Positions 51,609 through 64,000 of a stretch of 64,000 nt of DNA are shown in pieces (position 1 is the first letter of the stretch; the number at the start of each line of letters is the position of its first letter). Made by a program: the position numbers and the translations under genes. The notes under the pieces were generated by a model. It saw only the letters and a program-made list of their open reading frames with translations, was not told where the DNA came from and searched no databases. Source of the stretch: Vespula vulgaris (lineage: Eukaryota; Arthropoda; Insecta; Hymenoptera; Vespidae); NCBI RefSeq assembly GCF_905475345.1, contig NC_066591.1:5594501-5658500 (forward strand), read 5' to 3'.

Positions 51609-52986
51609 TATATATTATCATCGATGAAACGCGCAACGCGTTCTGAAAGATTAATTATCTTAAGCGAATGTATTTATGCAAATGGTAACTCTTTCTAGTA
51701 ATTTAAAAAAAAAAGAAAAAAAAAGGAAAAAAGGAAGAATGAGAATCCACGAAGAAGTAATAATCTCGAAAGGATGAATTCGATAAGAACATCGGCTTAA
51801 TCGTAAAAGATGGAGGATTTTAAGATATATTCGAGATTCAATATTCTCGAACATAGGAATATTCTACAATTCCACATTTCTTCGCCGATCGTTTTCTTCC
51901 AAGATCAAGTTTCTAAATCTCCACAATCATATAAACGTTCAGCGAATAATTTTAAGAGGTAATGAAGATTTTAACACGAGCGAACACTCTCGGGTCGGAA
52001 GGTAAATGAATTTTCTATAAAAAAGAAATACATTTAATTTCTTATTCAACATTGAGATATTTATTATATCGGTATTTAGTTTGAAAAATTTCATTTGACC
52101 TATTAAATCTCCTACGAAGTATTTTTCTATCTGTCATGATAGATGTTAAAATACACGTGTACTATCTCTGTCAGCCTATTCGTCTTCTCGTCATAGCATA
52201 AAAAAGTTCTTGAAAGATCGTTCCATGTGATTTTCTTGCAGTAAAGCAAACCGATATTCTCCTTTACTATCTACATCGATTAAACTTAAAAACGATTTCG
52301 TTTTTCAACACGGTAAAGAGTATTCAATTACAAGTTTCGCAAGAAAGAAAGAAAGAAATAGTTTCGTGCTTTACTCTTTCAAATAAGTTTTATAACCTTT
52401 CGTAAGGCAACGGTCGAGACGTGTTCCTATGACCGATCGATTCTCAAGCTTTCCTTTCGAAGGAGATAAGACTTTCGAGGAAGCTTTTGAGCTTTCAAGA
52501 TGTCTAACCGTGCAACGAGACTTAAACGAATTTAAATGATGACTAGGACAATTCGATCCTCTCGGATGGTCTCTCTCTTACCTCTTTTACTTTGCCAACT
52601 TTGTCTTCGATCTCATAGGAATTTCACTCGTTCTACGTTCGAAAAGCACTTCTGTGTGTGATTGTGTGCAGTTAGTAACTTTTTTTTACGGACTATGTTC
52701 GACGGAGTTGTTCGAAATTGTTCGAATTCGTTTCGATGCGAGTCGATGCCAAAATTTAACTTCTTTGCTTAAACAATGCGTCTGTCTGTACTCTGTGTTT
52801 GTGTCTGTGTGTGCGTGTGTATGTGTAGACAAATTTTTAAAATAAGAAGATATAATTTAATTAAAAGTAAAATAACCAATGTAGAAAAATATTTAAATAC
52901 TTCTAACATTCTTTTACTTCGATAATAAATGAAACTTTACAGTAAACTTTAATCTCATTTAATAAACATCGTGCATACATAAAGCA

Positions 52987-53169
52987 TTAAATTGCATATA
53001 CAACTGATATACTCGTTGGGTATATTAACATTAGAGTATATTTCGCGATGAAAATGATACGAGGATCACGTGCATCAACAAAAGCGACCCATTTGCTTGG
53101 AGTCTCAACGATATCTTCATAATCGCAAGTACGGTCGTCGTCTAATGGTAATGTAAGAAGACTGTATTC
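52987..53169 (-). CDS. Possible exon, unrecognised protein segment
   Basis: On the minus strand a good acceptor (CTAGCTTTACAG) is followed directly by an open frame of 60 codons ending in TAA. The first part looks protein-like: EYSLLTLPLDDDRTCDYEDI, then VETPSKWVAFVDARDPR. Two weak donor positions (after the base following VDA, and after the base following ARDP) would each leave one base. That is the phase needed to join the 39.2 kb Gfrl exon. It could be an upstream Gfrl exon, an exon of an unrelated nested gene, or a chance frame. I do not recognise the family, and neither donor matches the strong GTGAGT used by the other exons. Confidence 0.25.
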   Translation of the reverse strand, partial: EYSLLTLPLDDDRTCDYEDIVETPSKWVAFVDARDPRIIFIAKYTLMLIYPTSISVVYAI

Positions 53170-54188
53170 CTGTAAAGCTAGTTAGGAGCAGTAAGCGATA
53201 ATATTATTAAATTTGTCGTAAAGCAATGTATCTAAGGACTCTCAGTAAATATCTCAAAACGAATTTATACGGATTATTATCTATAGATTTTAAATTTATA
53301 ACATTTCCATCAATCTATTGAAATTAGATTACACATATTTCTATTATAGAATCCCTCATAGTAAAATCAGAATAATTATTATTTAATTATTCGAATTATT
53401 TAGACATTTTCTTTAATTTCTCGGAATATCTCTCAGAATGGTTTTAATTTTAATGATAATGGTACTCCACCGTTTTTGAATTAACAGAGTTAGAAAACAC
53501 TTAAACATTTTTACCGATACATTTAAACTATATTATTAATCAATTCCTATTAATGGTGATTAGTAAAATCTGAATAATTGTAATTCAATTATTCAAATTT
53601 GTAATTAGTCGAATTATCCAAATATATTTCTTTCTTTGTCCATTTAAAGTTCACCTTTTGTCTTTAACTCGATTTTCTCTTCTTACGAAGGAATCGTGTT
53701 TTTCCTTTATCAAAGAATCCGACTCTACTAATCTGCCTCTCCTCTGTGAGACACCCCCATTTTCAGAGTTGACATTACGGTATCAGTCTACCGATAAGAG
53801 CCGCATAACGTGTTTCTTTTTTGGCGCGGAAAAATCTCGAGGAGAGGCTAAGGAGGATAAAACAGGGATCGGCAAAGAGGTGGAAGGATTTCGAAGGCAA
53901 AAGAGAGAGAGAGAGAAAGAGAGAGGGGAGAAAGGTGAGGAGGTAGGGAGATATATAGATAGAGAGGGAGAAAGGAAAAAGAAAGGTGCAGGGTGAAAAG
54001 GAAGGAAAAAAAAAGGACGATGGAAAACGAACGTCAGGAACGTAGCGAGCATGCGGTTAGAGCGAACAGGGGTGGTTTGATATGCGGCAAGATTGATTGG
54101 ACGAGGGTTACTTTCGCACTTGTCTTACTCACGTCGATCGACGTTTCGCTTAAGCGTCTTCCACGAAAACTCACGATCGTTTGCAGGA

Positions 54189-54262
54189 GAAAGAAAGAGA
54201 GAGAGAGAATGAGAGAGGGGAAAGATCGACGAAAGAGAGAGAGAGAGAGAGAGAGGAGAAGG
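54189..54262. repeat. GA-rich tract
   Basis: Two GA runs separated by GGGGAAAGATCGACG. It produces Arg/Glu frames that are not genes. Confidence 0.92.
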
Positions 54263-57200
54263 ATAGACGAGAGAGAAGCAAGAAGAAGAGGAAGAAGAGT
54301 GTCAGGGACGAAGGACGTGACCAGCTATAGAAACATAGGAAGCTTTCCGAAAAATTGCCGAAGATCTTTCCTTTTCATCCGACAACGTCCGCATTCCGGC
54401 AAGCGGATCGATGCCTCGAAGGAATTCAGACATTTTGCCAATGTTATTCGATCTCTCTTCCATGTCTCGAAACGTCCGATCGGGATTACGTTGATCTGTT
54501 GTTGTCCTTGTCACGTCACAAATGGAAAAGTAAAGAGAGTAATCGTTTTGGTATAGTTTCTCCTCGAGAAAAAACAATAAGAGAATTCATTCGACACATT
54601 TTTCTTAATAAGGGAATAAAGAGATAAAGAGAGGGCTCGTTCGATGAATGCAATTTAACACTTATTTGAGAGAAATTAGTAGCTAAAGTTAACGCATGAA
54701 CTGAAAAATTACACACCGTAAGCGAGTTTCTAAAGACGAAATGCTCATTAGTATGCAACCTAGTATTCGTTGAAATAAGTGTAGTTTACTTTGCCTGGAT
54801 AAACAGAATTAAGGTGGCTTAAGATTTGTTAACATAAATATATAATACTGGTATATTTTCCCTCCGTCAAGCGTGACGTCATAGCTACAACAAAGTTTGA
54901 ATTGTAGTTAGAGGAAAATCGGAGCAAGAAAGAGAGAGAGAGAGAGAGAAACAAAGAAATTTGGAATTTTATATTATTAATATTAATAATATTATTAATT
55001 TCAGTTTAGTTTAGTTAGATTAATTCAGGCCGTTTGACAATTTCAAGTTGATTTCTTGTGATTCTCAATTTAAAATGAAATATATCGAAAATTTGATTTT
55101 TTTATTTATTAAAGATATCATTAGAAATTTCATTGAGGCTTTTATATCAATAATATAAGATACATGTAGTATGTGGGCATATATACATATGATAATAAAT
55201 TATTATACTCCGTTTAATACGTGTTAGTTAAATGAATCTTATCTAGTGCTTAGACAGAATCCTGTCTTAATTCTTCGCGGTTTTATCTATGTGATAATAC
55301 ATAGAAGATTTATAGTTATTGTTATACTGACTATGTAATAATACAATTTTAGCTATCTCCTGTTTCGTTGAATTAATCCGTTTGATATAAATAAATTAAT
55401 AAAGATTACATCCAGAAGGAAGCAATGAAATACAAAAATAATGAGAAGGATAAAGAGTTAAAATAATAACTACAGTTTCAAAGTCTTTTCTTTTTAAAGA
55501 TTTGTTTTCTTTCTCTTCCTCTTTCTTTTACTCTCTGTCTTCATGAAGCAAAGTGCAATAATAGATATTAAAGTCTACGATGATAACGAGGAGTGCCAAC
55601 GAAATGCGAACACACAAATAAAAAATTGTCCACATGCTTGAGTCTCTTTCTTTGTCTTTTCTCTCTCCTTCTCCCTATTTCTCTCCTTTTTTATCATTTT
55701 CCGCTCAATGTAGTCGCACTTGCACAAGAACTCGAATTTCCACGTCGTATAGCCTAAAGGTCGCGCTCCTTCCCCGTAGAATTATTACCCACTTTTTCTC
55801 GTTTTATTATTGTCCTTCGCAACGTACAGCTTTTCATAAACGCTCGCGGTAGCTATTCGCGTAATTACTTTTTGGCGCTATGCCGTACGGTACGTATTAA
55901 AAGAAATTAAAGGAAAAGCATGCATTAAGCTAAAAGAAAAGTTAAGTGAACTCTGACTCTACGACAGCGCTCGCTTCTTTTCAAGCATTAAGCAAGTATT
56001 ACCAAGTATTACCAACGAATATGTAGGTACATCTCATGCATACGCGTGCATCAGCTTTTTAATATTTTCTCTTTTAAATTCGCTCCAAGGATATAGATAA
56101 AAAGGGTACGATCCTCTTTGTGCATACATTATGTTTGATAATTAAAAGACATTAAAAGCGAACAGTACGTTATATCGAATTGAAAAACAAGAAAAAAAAT
56201 ATTAGAGAAAATGAGAAAAATGTCAGGACTTTAGGGTAATCATGGATTTTCGCCGAAGTGGACTCGAGCTTTTACCGGTAAGAAAAAAAGGAAAGAGAAA
56301 AAAAAGGAAAAGAAGAAGGAGTGGAACTTAAACTCTCTCCATGAATACGTAAGGTTCCTCGGTTTATTGTCATAAATGGTGGAGGAAAAACCACTCCGAA
56401 AGGCAAGGGAAAACGAGGGGAAAAGGAAAGAGAAAGACCGAGGTAGAAAGAGAAAGGAACAAGAAGGAAGAAGACTCTTTTCCATACCTTGCAAGAACTC
56501 GCTGCTTTCAATCGTTGCATCCGTGCACACTCTCGTTCCTATCTTTCGTTCAATGTGTCCTGTATATGTCTGGTACTATCATATGTGTCGTCCATGACAC
56601 TCATACGTATATAAATGTATAGTATTACGTACGATGGTCCATATCTGTCCATACGCAAACGTATGCATAGCTATGTGTTTACATATCTGGTAAAGATAAC
56701 CGTATAGGTATATGCGTATACATGCTTGTGTGCGTACGTGTATGTAGAAAGCAACACAAAGAAGATCGTTCTGGGCCGTCTGTTGTAAGGTTTGAGATGA
56801 ATCCAAATCTAAGGGAAAATTTTATCGTATATTCAAGACGTGTTTCGAATCGTAAGTAGATCCGACGACGCAAAACGAACAATGGGATATAAGGAGGAGA
56901 GCTTCAAATGCGTATTTTGGATCGCTTGGGCAAGTATCGCTGATGAATTCCAATGATAAAAGTAAAAGATGTTCCGATGGAGCACTTATATATTCTTTTT
57001 TGAATCCGTTATATCAGCTTCCGATTGTTGCTAAACGATTCACGTTGAATGTTCAGCGTAATAATTTTCAAAACGATTTATCAAAATATTTCGACGTAAT
57101 GATTCTTTTACGAATGAGAATCAAAGACTTAATCGAATTTTCTGTTGACTTAAAAGTCATCGTAATGCGTGATGTTTTGATCTAAATTCGCAGAGCCATC

Positions 57201-57884
57201 GTTTTCTTTGAAGTCGGTTCTTTGAAAGTAAATAACTTAAAGAGTCTTCTGAGAGAATTAAACGAAACATCAGCTCAACGGAATAATAACGAAATCATAT
57301 AAAAATAATCTTTACGTTAGTGTATTCTAATAAAGTGCTTAAATTCTCGAGGTACTATTTGTATCTAGATTTAATATTCAGATATAACTAATATTTATAT
57401 TTAAATATTTCATTTGATACTTTACGTATCTACAGATGAATTGTAGTATTGTGTATTTAGGAATCGTGCTGATTTTGTTTTTTCCTTTTTTTATCTGGAC
57501 TCGTATCATGGATACTTACTTTTCGTCGCTATCTGTTTTTCCTACCTATACACATGTAAAAAATGTATATTAGAGTCCCGTTCTCGTTATACGATGACGA
57601 TAATAATTATCGTAAAAATTCTATTAGTTTCTCTTACCTCTCTTATACTATCTCTCGGTCGTTTTATCGAAATATCTTCGAACGAATTCAGGTCACCCCG
57701 CGAAGCACGTAAATCCCAAGAAAGAGCGTAGGAGAGCGGCAATTACGATTATATTTCTCGATTCGCATTAAATTTACAAGGTTGACGATTTATAAGCGAG
57801 TAAGAAAGATCACGTTTGAGAGAATAACTAACGTAGAAAATTGCTTAAAGAATATAGATATATACAAGATGTAACGAACGTACA

Positions 57885-57902
57885 TACGTACGTACGTACG
57901 TA
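57885..57902. repeat. (ACGT)n palindromic repeat
   Basis: Four ACGT-type units; each unit is self-complementary, so the run could form a cruciform. Confidence 0.85.
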
Positions 57903-58886
57903 AGCGTAATAAAAAAACTCGGTCACGCGCGAAGAAAGCTCCATATATTTGAAATCCACTGAATTGGGAATTTACGAGGGGAAAAAAAAGAGCATGACGC
58001 ATACACGTTTAGGTGTCAAAAAATATTGAATTTCGTTATAACTTTTTACTTCTACCAAATTGAACGTTTCTATGTGAAAGTGTACCTATTACATATAGCA
58101 TATATCCTTTCGAACGTATTATTCGCTAAAATTTATTCGTGTACTTTTCAAAAAGGCTTCGAACGTTTTAAAAAAATGTAATCGAATTCTATAAACGAAA
58201 TTAATGAATTAAGCTCAATGAACTAACACTTGAAAAGTAAAAGTCGATCTTAACTAGCAATTGAAATTATTTATTTAAATTATTACGTGATCTCAAAACT
58301 CTTCAACTTTTTTACGTTGCATTTAATTAAACGCTATCTATGCTTAATGCACATATTTAGATTACATATGTATCTACATATATGTATACTTTATACATTT
58401 GTCATCAAGTGAACATTGAAACGCTTTTGGTGTTTCAATATGATTAAATATTTTGTTAGTAGAGTGTTAATCATCTTTCAAATAATGTAGGAATCATGTT
58501 TGTCGCAAAGTACATTCTTTAATTTGCTCTTTTCCTAAGTATAATATAATGTACATATAAAGATACATAATATATATATATATATATACATACACACACA
58601 CACATACATATATATCTACTTACGTGTAAACTTCATTTGAGATTTGCGTTGACACCTCTTCTACCTTGCATTCAACTTTGTTCGTTCATGAATCTACAAC
58701 ACTGACTTTTTATTCGGGATTCCATCGTTTCAAATTTTACATTCGCCAGAGTACCGTGGTAGTAACTTATGCGGCTAATATAAACTCAAAGGGAGATTAC
58801 TCAGAACCGTGTAATGCTTTTGCCTGTATAACATTCACGAGCCACTCGAGAGTTAAAAACGTACCTCTGAATTTACTTTCGTCAGA

Positions 58887-58935
58887 GAAAGAGAAAGAGA
58901 GAGAAAGAGAGAGAGAGAAGAAAAGAGAGAGAAGA
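58887..58935. repeat. GA tract
   Basis: GA with AAAGA interruptions. Confidence 0.92.
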
Positions 58936-59589
58936 CAAAAATAAATTACAAAAGAACAAGTAGCTACCGAGGTTATACGAAAGAACATTACCAAAAACAA
59001 AAGTATTTACAATAAAAATTAGGAATTGTACGTTTCTTGTATATACTTGAATCAAAAAATTAATATTTTTATAGAACTTGTACGAAAAACATAGTTGGAT
59101 TTTCTCTATAAATAATTATAATATATACTATCTCATTAATTACTTGCCAAAACTTTATAAGATTATATTATAAAAGCTTTCAAGTATATTTGATTTGTGA
59201 ATACGCTAATTCGATATTGTTCTTCCTAAACGAATCTACAAAATAATTAAAATGTTCATATGAAAATAAGTTTCGATAGTAATCGGATAATTCGTTTGAA
59301 ATTACGAACAGCACAACTTCACGAGACATACATATGTTATTAACTTTTACGTCCAAAATCAAACACATAATATCTTACATCGCACTTTTAATATTAAAAC
59401 TGATTTTTTACAAAACTAAGAATTCTGATTTATATTGTTTTGTTCGTCCATCAGAGATATATTAGTGTATAATTTGAGAACGACATAGCACATATAGAAA
59501 ATTAACAGGTATTATACTATCATTACTTCGAGGCAAACGATGTTAGCGTATTTCGTTGAAACACCTTCGTTGTCTATTGTAATATGAGT

Positions 59590-59635
59590 AGAAAGAGAAA
59601 GCGAGAGAGATAGAGATAGAGATAGAGATAGAAAT

Positions 59636-59674
<39 letters not shown>
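59590..59674. repeat. GA/GATA compound tract
   Basis: AGAGATAG units (four GATA steps) followed by about 16 clean GA units. Confidence 0.94.
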
Positions 59675-59677
<3 letters not shown>

Positions 59678-60536
59678 TGCTTACGCATAGACGCTATGAG
59701 GCGAACATGGTCATCGAGGTCTTTCATCATCGATTACGTCGAACAACATGACAGTCGAATACGATCGACCAAATCGTAACGCACACGAAGCTTCGATGCC
59801 AAGACAAATATGGAAGATGGATTTAATAGATGGTATTATATGTACATATGGAGCCGAGTAGGCCGTATTCAAATGCTGACTTTATAATCGTTTCGCTGTG
59901 AGTACCGCCTAAATAATCCGCTAACTCGGCAGGTGTTGCCAATGTGATAACGGATCGATCGGCAACTTTGCGTGAAATATTACATCGACGGTCGACCGTT
60001 TTAGAATAAATACTTTGAGCTCAATCGACCATGGTTAGTATCTACAGCCTTCTCGCATGTTTCCATTTGTAACGTAACGTTTGCCTCTCGGTATGTTTTC
60101 GTGTCGTTATTGATACAATAATTTATATATTTGAAAAATACGAAATAGTTACTTACGTATTAATGTATGAAATCCCGTCTTATGGTAAGATGAATAATAA
60201 ATAAATTATTCTCGACGAAACCTTGATTTTTCCTTTGCTATTTTACTTTTACTAACACTTCAAAGATATCAAGATCTTTATGCGAAGAGAGACGAGACGA
60301 GACTGACTTCCCTTCGTTTTACGTAGTTGATACATTCTCGGCTTATACAAAGGATATTGCGACGACCTCAAAGTATTACTTACGTCTCATAATATTTATG
60401 AAAGAAGGAGAGAAAGAGAGAAAGAACTAGAGGGGGATAAGTACGACGTAAACACGGCTTGTCCGATAGCGAGTATGTTTTTGCGTATTACGGAGAAACA
60501 AAAAATACGGAGAAGTATGACTCATCTTAAACTCAC

Positions 60537-60579
60537 CTTTAAGAACATCGCATTTTCTTTTAATACGAATTATTAACAT
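60537..60579 (-). CDS. Weak candidate for a 5' coding exon
   Basis: A strong donor (AAAG followed by GTGAGT at 60536-60531) is preceded on the minus strand by ATG and 14 codons (MLIIRIKRKCDVLK), leaving one base. The phase fits the 39.2 kb Gfrl exon. The peptide does not look like a signal sequence, which a surface receptor needs, so this is probably a chance donor or belongs to an unrelated transcript. Confidence 0.12.
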
Positions 60580-61640
60580 ATGATATAAATTATTTTCTTT
60601 CTATATATTTGTTTGCTGTTTAGGATTGATACCGTTAAAATAGATTCGTTCTCTTTCTCGTCATGATGTAAAATACCCCGTCACCGTCGAAACGACGGAC
60701 TTCTCCAACGACATTCGAGAAAAGTTTACATAGTAACCATTTTACGAAAACGATAACCGCTTGCACGCTAGCGACAACTGTTCGCGATATCGCGATAGCT
60801 GACAGTCTTTTTACCACTCTCTAACAAAATCCTCGTGAAAACAAGAGCACAACGCACTTGACAGTACCTCCCTGCTCGGAGTTTCGTAAACACGTTGGTT
60901 GTTTTCCTCGCGTGGACTCGACAGCTTGAGACCGTGAAAAGCAGTGGCGTAACAACTCCCCGAAAGTTCGCATTATTTTTTCAAAATAAAGATTTTTCTT
61001 TTATCGAAGAGAAAAAAAATGTAGACACATTCCCTCCTCTTGAACGAATTTTAGATAGAAAAATGAAAAATAACTTGGTACAACGTTGGCTCAGAAGAAA
61101 ATAGTAAAGGAGAGTCTCGATCGATAATACAATTAAAATATTAAAAATATGAATCCTATATATATGACGCAAAAAGTTCAATCGAGCGAGCTATCATATT
61201 TAAACAATCTTAGAAATAAATTAGGAAAATGTCAATAGTATTACGGCTACGTCTATGGATAGTAGAAACGAAGAAGTGGTAGCAATTTCCTGCACGACGT
61301 ATGCCATTCTAACGGAACAACGATCGAAACCATAAGATCTCCACGAAGTGCCGAAAGAGTAATGTACCGACGTAGTCTCTTAGTCCCTCTTGTCTACGAT
61401 CGGTGCCATTCTTAGTCGAAACAACAGCACTTTACTATCACCAACAGGATCACCATCATCCTATTCGTAACGAGTTCTGTTCGCTTGAGAAAACTAAACA
61501 CGCTCGATTCGGAAAAAGATCGAAATATTAACGTCCTAGACAGGCTCAAGTTTGGTGATCGAAAAAACATAGACATTTACGGCCTATCAAAACGTAGCGT
61601 ACATAGGTACTTGACCTCTTGATCCATCGAGATATATAAA

Positions 61641-61642
61641 CG

Positions 61643-61681
<39 letters not shown>
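61641..61681. repeat. (TA)n tract
   Basis: TA units with one CATA break. Confidence 0.93.
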
Positions 61682-61683
<2 letters not shown>

Positions 61684-63526
61684 TCTTTCTGTGAGTAGAA
61701 TTTCATAAGGGTGCCGTGATGATAACTCGTCTAGCCATAACGTGTTGTATAAATAGTATTTCCAGCTTTCGAATGGAACTTTCAATGGCTTCTGTAAACG
61801 TGAGGTGCATAAATGAAATTCGATTTATTTATTTATCGATGAGCAAAAGCGAGATTTAACTCAAAGGACATGATTAATGTAAGAAGAGATATAGTACATA
61901 TCTCTATCTATACCTTCGATATCCAACTCCGATACTGATAGAAAATGAAATAGTCGTTTTTCTAAAAAATTCATTTCATGTCGTCCGAAGCGAAAGCGAG
62001 CGAATCATTTGAATTCAATAACGAATCCGAGCAATTGCGATATAAAATACGCAATAGCGACGTACCAGTCCGATCGAGTACACCTGCTGATATTACATGC
62101 GAAACGCGTACAGATCAATGCACGCATTATGCGTATGCAAATTATCATCTACCGCTATTAGATTAATTAAGCATAATTACTGTCATGTGTTGGCACGCGA
62201 GGCATTCTAATGGCCGTGCGACAAAGCTTTTCCCTCTAGCGCTCTACTTTCCATCGAATTTTCGATGTTCGCATTCCGTTAAATAATCCCATGTGGACTT
62301 TATCATTATGCATTATAGCTTTTCTCGTTCTCCGAAACGTCGTTATTATATCATTGTACGTTCCAAATAGAAAGAGCCTTTATGTCGATTAAGGAACATC
62401 GGACGTATAATAATCAGGCTTGTTTTGCTCTTCTAACTCGTTAAACATGTTGTTGGGGAAGACATTCGCGACGTGTGACACGCCACGTGCGTTGTTGCAT
62501 GCAACGAAACAAGCTCGAACACGTATGCTTCTAAACTTCTCATACTAGGTGAGAATTCATGTCACACAATATCGTTCCACAGTCTATGCACTGTTACGAA
62601 GAGCGGCAGAATATCGGTATGGTTCTATCGGCGTGCTTTAAAAATAATCCTACAGACTCACTGGTATGGAATCTACTCGTAACTTTCGCCGATTGTATCA
62701 CACGATAGAAACCTTTATGGATGAGGATTTTTCAAAACAAAAAAGAAAAGAAGGAAATAAAAAAGAAAAAACTATGAAGAACATATTTTGTTACGAGTAT
62801 TATGATAGATTGTCTAATGGAAAAAGGTAATTCGATGGAATTTGGTAATTAACAAAATGAAGCTGATGATTAATGATGAGCGGAAGATAATCAAACTATT
62901 CGAATTACTTTAGAAATTTTTGAGCAGATTCGAGGATCTACGAGACGACACCGTGATCTATCTATCGTCTGATCGCAAGATCACTTTAAACATATAATTA
63001 AGAGAAAATATAATGTAAAAGCAATCATTTGGTGAACTACGTTTGTAAGATAGTTTATTTCTTTATAATGAACAGAGAAGTCATTATTTTTAAGATATTA
63101 ATTTTAATTTTTAATAAAACCTTTTTCGATTCACTTGACTTACTTTTTAATATTATAAGTAATATTTCTCATTACAATTCTTCCTCTTTCCTTTTTTTCA
63201 TCGTTACATCATCCTATCATAGTTTTATAAACTTATTCGATATCTCTACCGCATTACTCCTCGTATGTCTGAAAAAAAAAAAACGTAGTAAAATATTTTT
63301 CACGAAAGCACGAAGAAAGATGACACCGCGTTTATCATGATAAGACGCTACCGAATGGCAAGATAAAGGAGTTTCGACACTCCATAATTGCGAAGTTGTC
63401 GGAGATATGAATTTTCAGAACGAAAGTGGCCCGATCACCATCGTTGGATCGGTCGTCACCTTCTCATAGTACTTCAAGATCTTTCTTTTTCTTATTATCC
63501 TCTTTTCTTATTCCCTTTCTCCTTCT

Positions 63527-63586
63527 CTCACTCTCTCTCTCTCTCTCGCTTTCTCTCTCCCACCCTCTCTCTTCCTCTCTCACTCA
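63527..63586. repeat. CT-rich tract
   Basis: CT units with CTCG, CCAC and TTCC breaks. Confidence 0.9.
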
Positions 63587-63793
63587 AGAGGCAACGAGGC
63601 GAATTATTGGCGCGGTACACCGTCTTCGATCGGAAGCAATTCCAATTTTCTGCCTGCCTGATCTGGCCCACTCTACTGCCCCTTTCCACTTCCACCATTT
63701 CCCACGATCGTCAATATCAACTATATATATTCGAGCCGTTAACGATATATCATCCCTCACGTTGATAATTATTCAAAAGTTTGCACTATCTTC

Positions 63794-63799
<6 letters not shown>

Positions 63800-63878
<79 letters not shown>

Positions 63879-63882
63879 CTCT
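63800..63882. repeat. (CT)n followed by (CTAT)n
   Basis: About 20 CT units then about nine CTAT units: a compound microsatellite near the right edge. Confidence 0.95.
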
Positions 63883-63958
63883 TTCTCACTTTTTCTTATC
63901 TTATCTTCGTTCGAGCGAAATAGGACGACGTGGTCGACGTAGTCGATGATACTCGAGA

Positions 63959-64000
63959 GAAAAAGAGAGAAAAAGAGAAAGAGAGAGGAGTTCGAGAGAC
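63959..64000. repeat. GA-rich tract at the right edge
   Basis: AGAGAAAAAG units up to the last bases of the window; it may continue beyond. Confidence 0.85.

Larger units (their letters stand above)
39290..64000. other. Right flank: upstream intron or 5' region of Gfrl, no secure gene
   Basis: The receptor's signal peptide and N-terminal exons should lie upstream, that is at higher coordinates. No convincing signal-peptide exon was found here. Weak minus-strand candidates with splice-like borders are at 52987-53169, 46873-47104 and 60537-60579. Otherwise the stretch contains AT-rich unique DNA, an old repeat relic (41466-41939), triplet-repeat arrays and dense GA/CT and TA microsatellites. 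Confidence 0.5.

Noticed and set aside
53121..53180. GTCGTCTAATGGTAATGTAAG, reminiscent of a tRNA D-arm
   Set aside because: No matching acceptor stem, anticodon arm or TTC-type T-loop can be drawn.
53993..54556. 187-codon plus-strand frame rich in Arg and Glu
   Set aside because: The middle is GA repeat, and the flanks show no family features and no start context or splice borders.
60635..60817. 60-codon minus-strand frame with hydrophobic middle
   Set aside because: It lacks an ATG (opens after TAG) and has no donor; the sequence is better explained as background around the palindrome.
1..64000. CRISPR arrays, rRNA, tRNA, known insect microRNAs, viral genes
   Set aside because: I looked for direct-repeat arrays, tRNA T-loop words and a few microRNA seed-containing sequences by eye and saw none; a covariance-model scan would be needed for certainty.

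Overview
This window looks like animal nuclear DNA, most probably from an insect. My best guess is a hymenopteran (bee, wasp or ant). The reasons are AT-rich sequence in which CpG is not visibly depleted (TCG and CGA are everywhere), very many GA/CT, TA and CA microsatellites, remnants of mariner-type elements, and one gene with short exons and introns of 5 to 13 kb. There are no operons, no prokaryotic signals, no rRNA or tRNA that I can recognise, and no CRISPR array. Nearly all long open frames are low-complexity translations of GA/CT tracts or chance frames.

The one gene I can support runs on the minus strand, and three of its coding exons are visible: 39167-39289, 26181-26351 and 20668-20812. 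Each has an AG acceptor and a perfect GTGAGT donor, and their reading phases join without a break. Spliced together, the first two give a complete ten-cysteine GDNF-receptor (GDNF/GAS1-type) domain. The third starts the next domain (its first five cysteines) and ends in the middle of it. This is the signature of a GFR-alpha-like receptor, in insects the Gfrl gene. The rest of the gene lies off the left edge, or in exons I could not find: no clear continuation exists in 1-20667, and no secure 5' exon exists in 39290-64000. Three weak 5' candidates are listed (about 53.1, 47.0 and 60.55 kb, all minus strand). The 47.0 kb one resembles a decayed copy of the 39.2 kb exon.

Layout. 1-20.7 kb: 3' flanking or intronic sequence with CT/GA tracts, an ATACT repeat, a 47-bp tandem duplication and a decayed mobile-element-like reading frame (18.46-19.45 kb). 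20.7-26.4 kb: exons three and two, separated by an intron holding a 373-bp element with terminal inverted repeats (21085-21457). 26.4-39.2 kb: a 12.8-kb intron with a very long GA tract, a GC-rich island at 30.2-30.45 kb and a broken mariner transposase copy on the minus strand (33.40-34.02 kb). 39.3-64 kb: upstream intron or 5' flank with a second repeat relic (41.47-41.94 kb), a GGTA repeat, oppositely oriented CAG and CTG triplet arrays (48.1 and 49.5-49.8 kb) and more GA/CT and TA tracts.

The main biological content is therefore part of a neural-type receptor gene in a large, repeat-decorated locus. The hunt produced candidate exons, element relics and structured repeats. I did not find evidence for a wholly new system.
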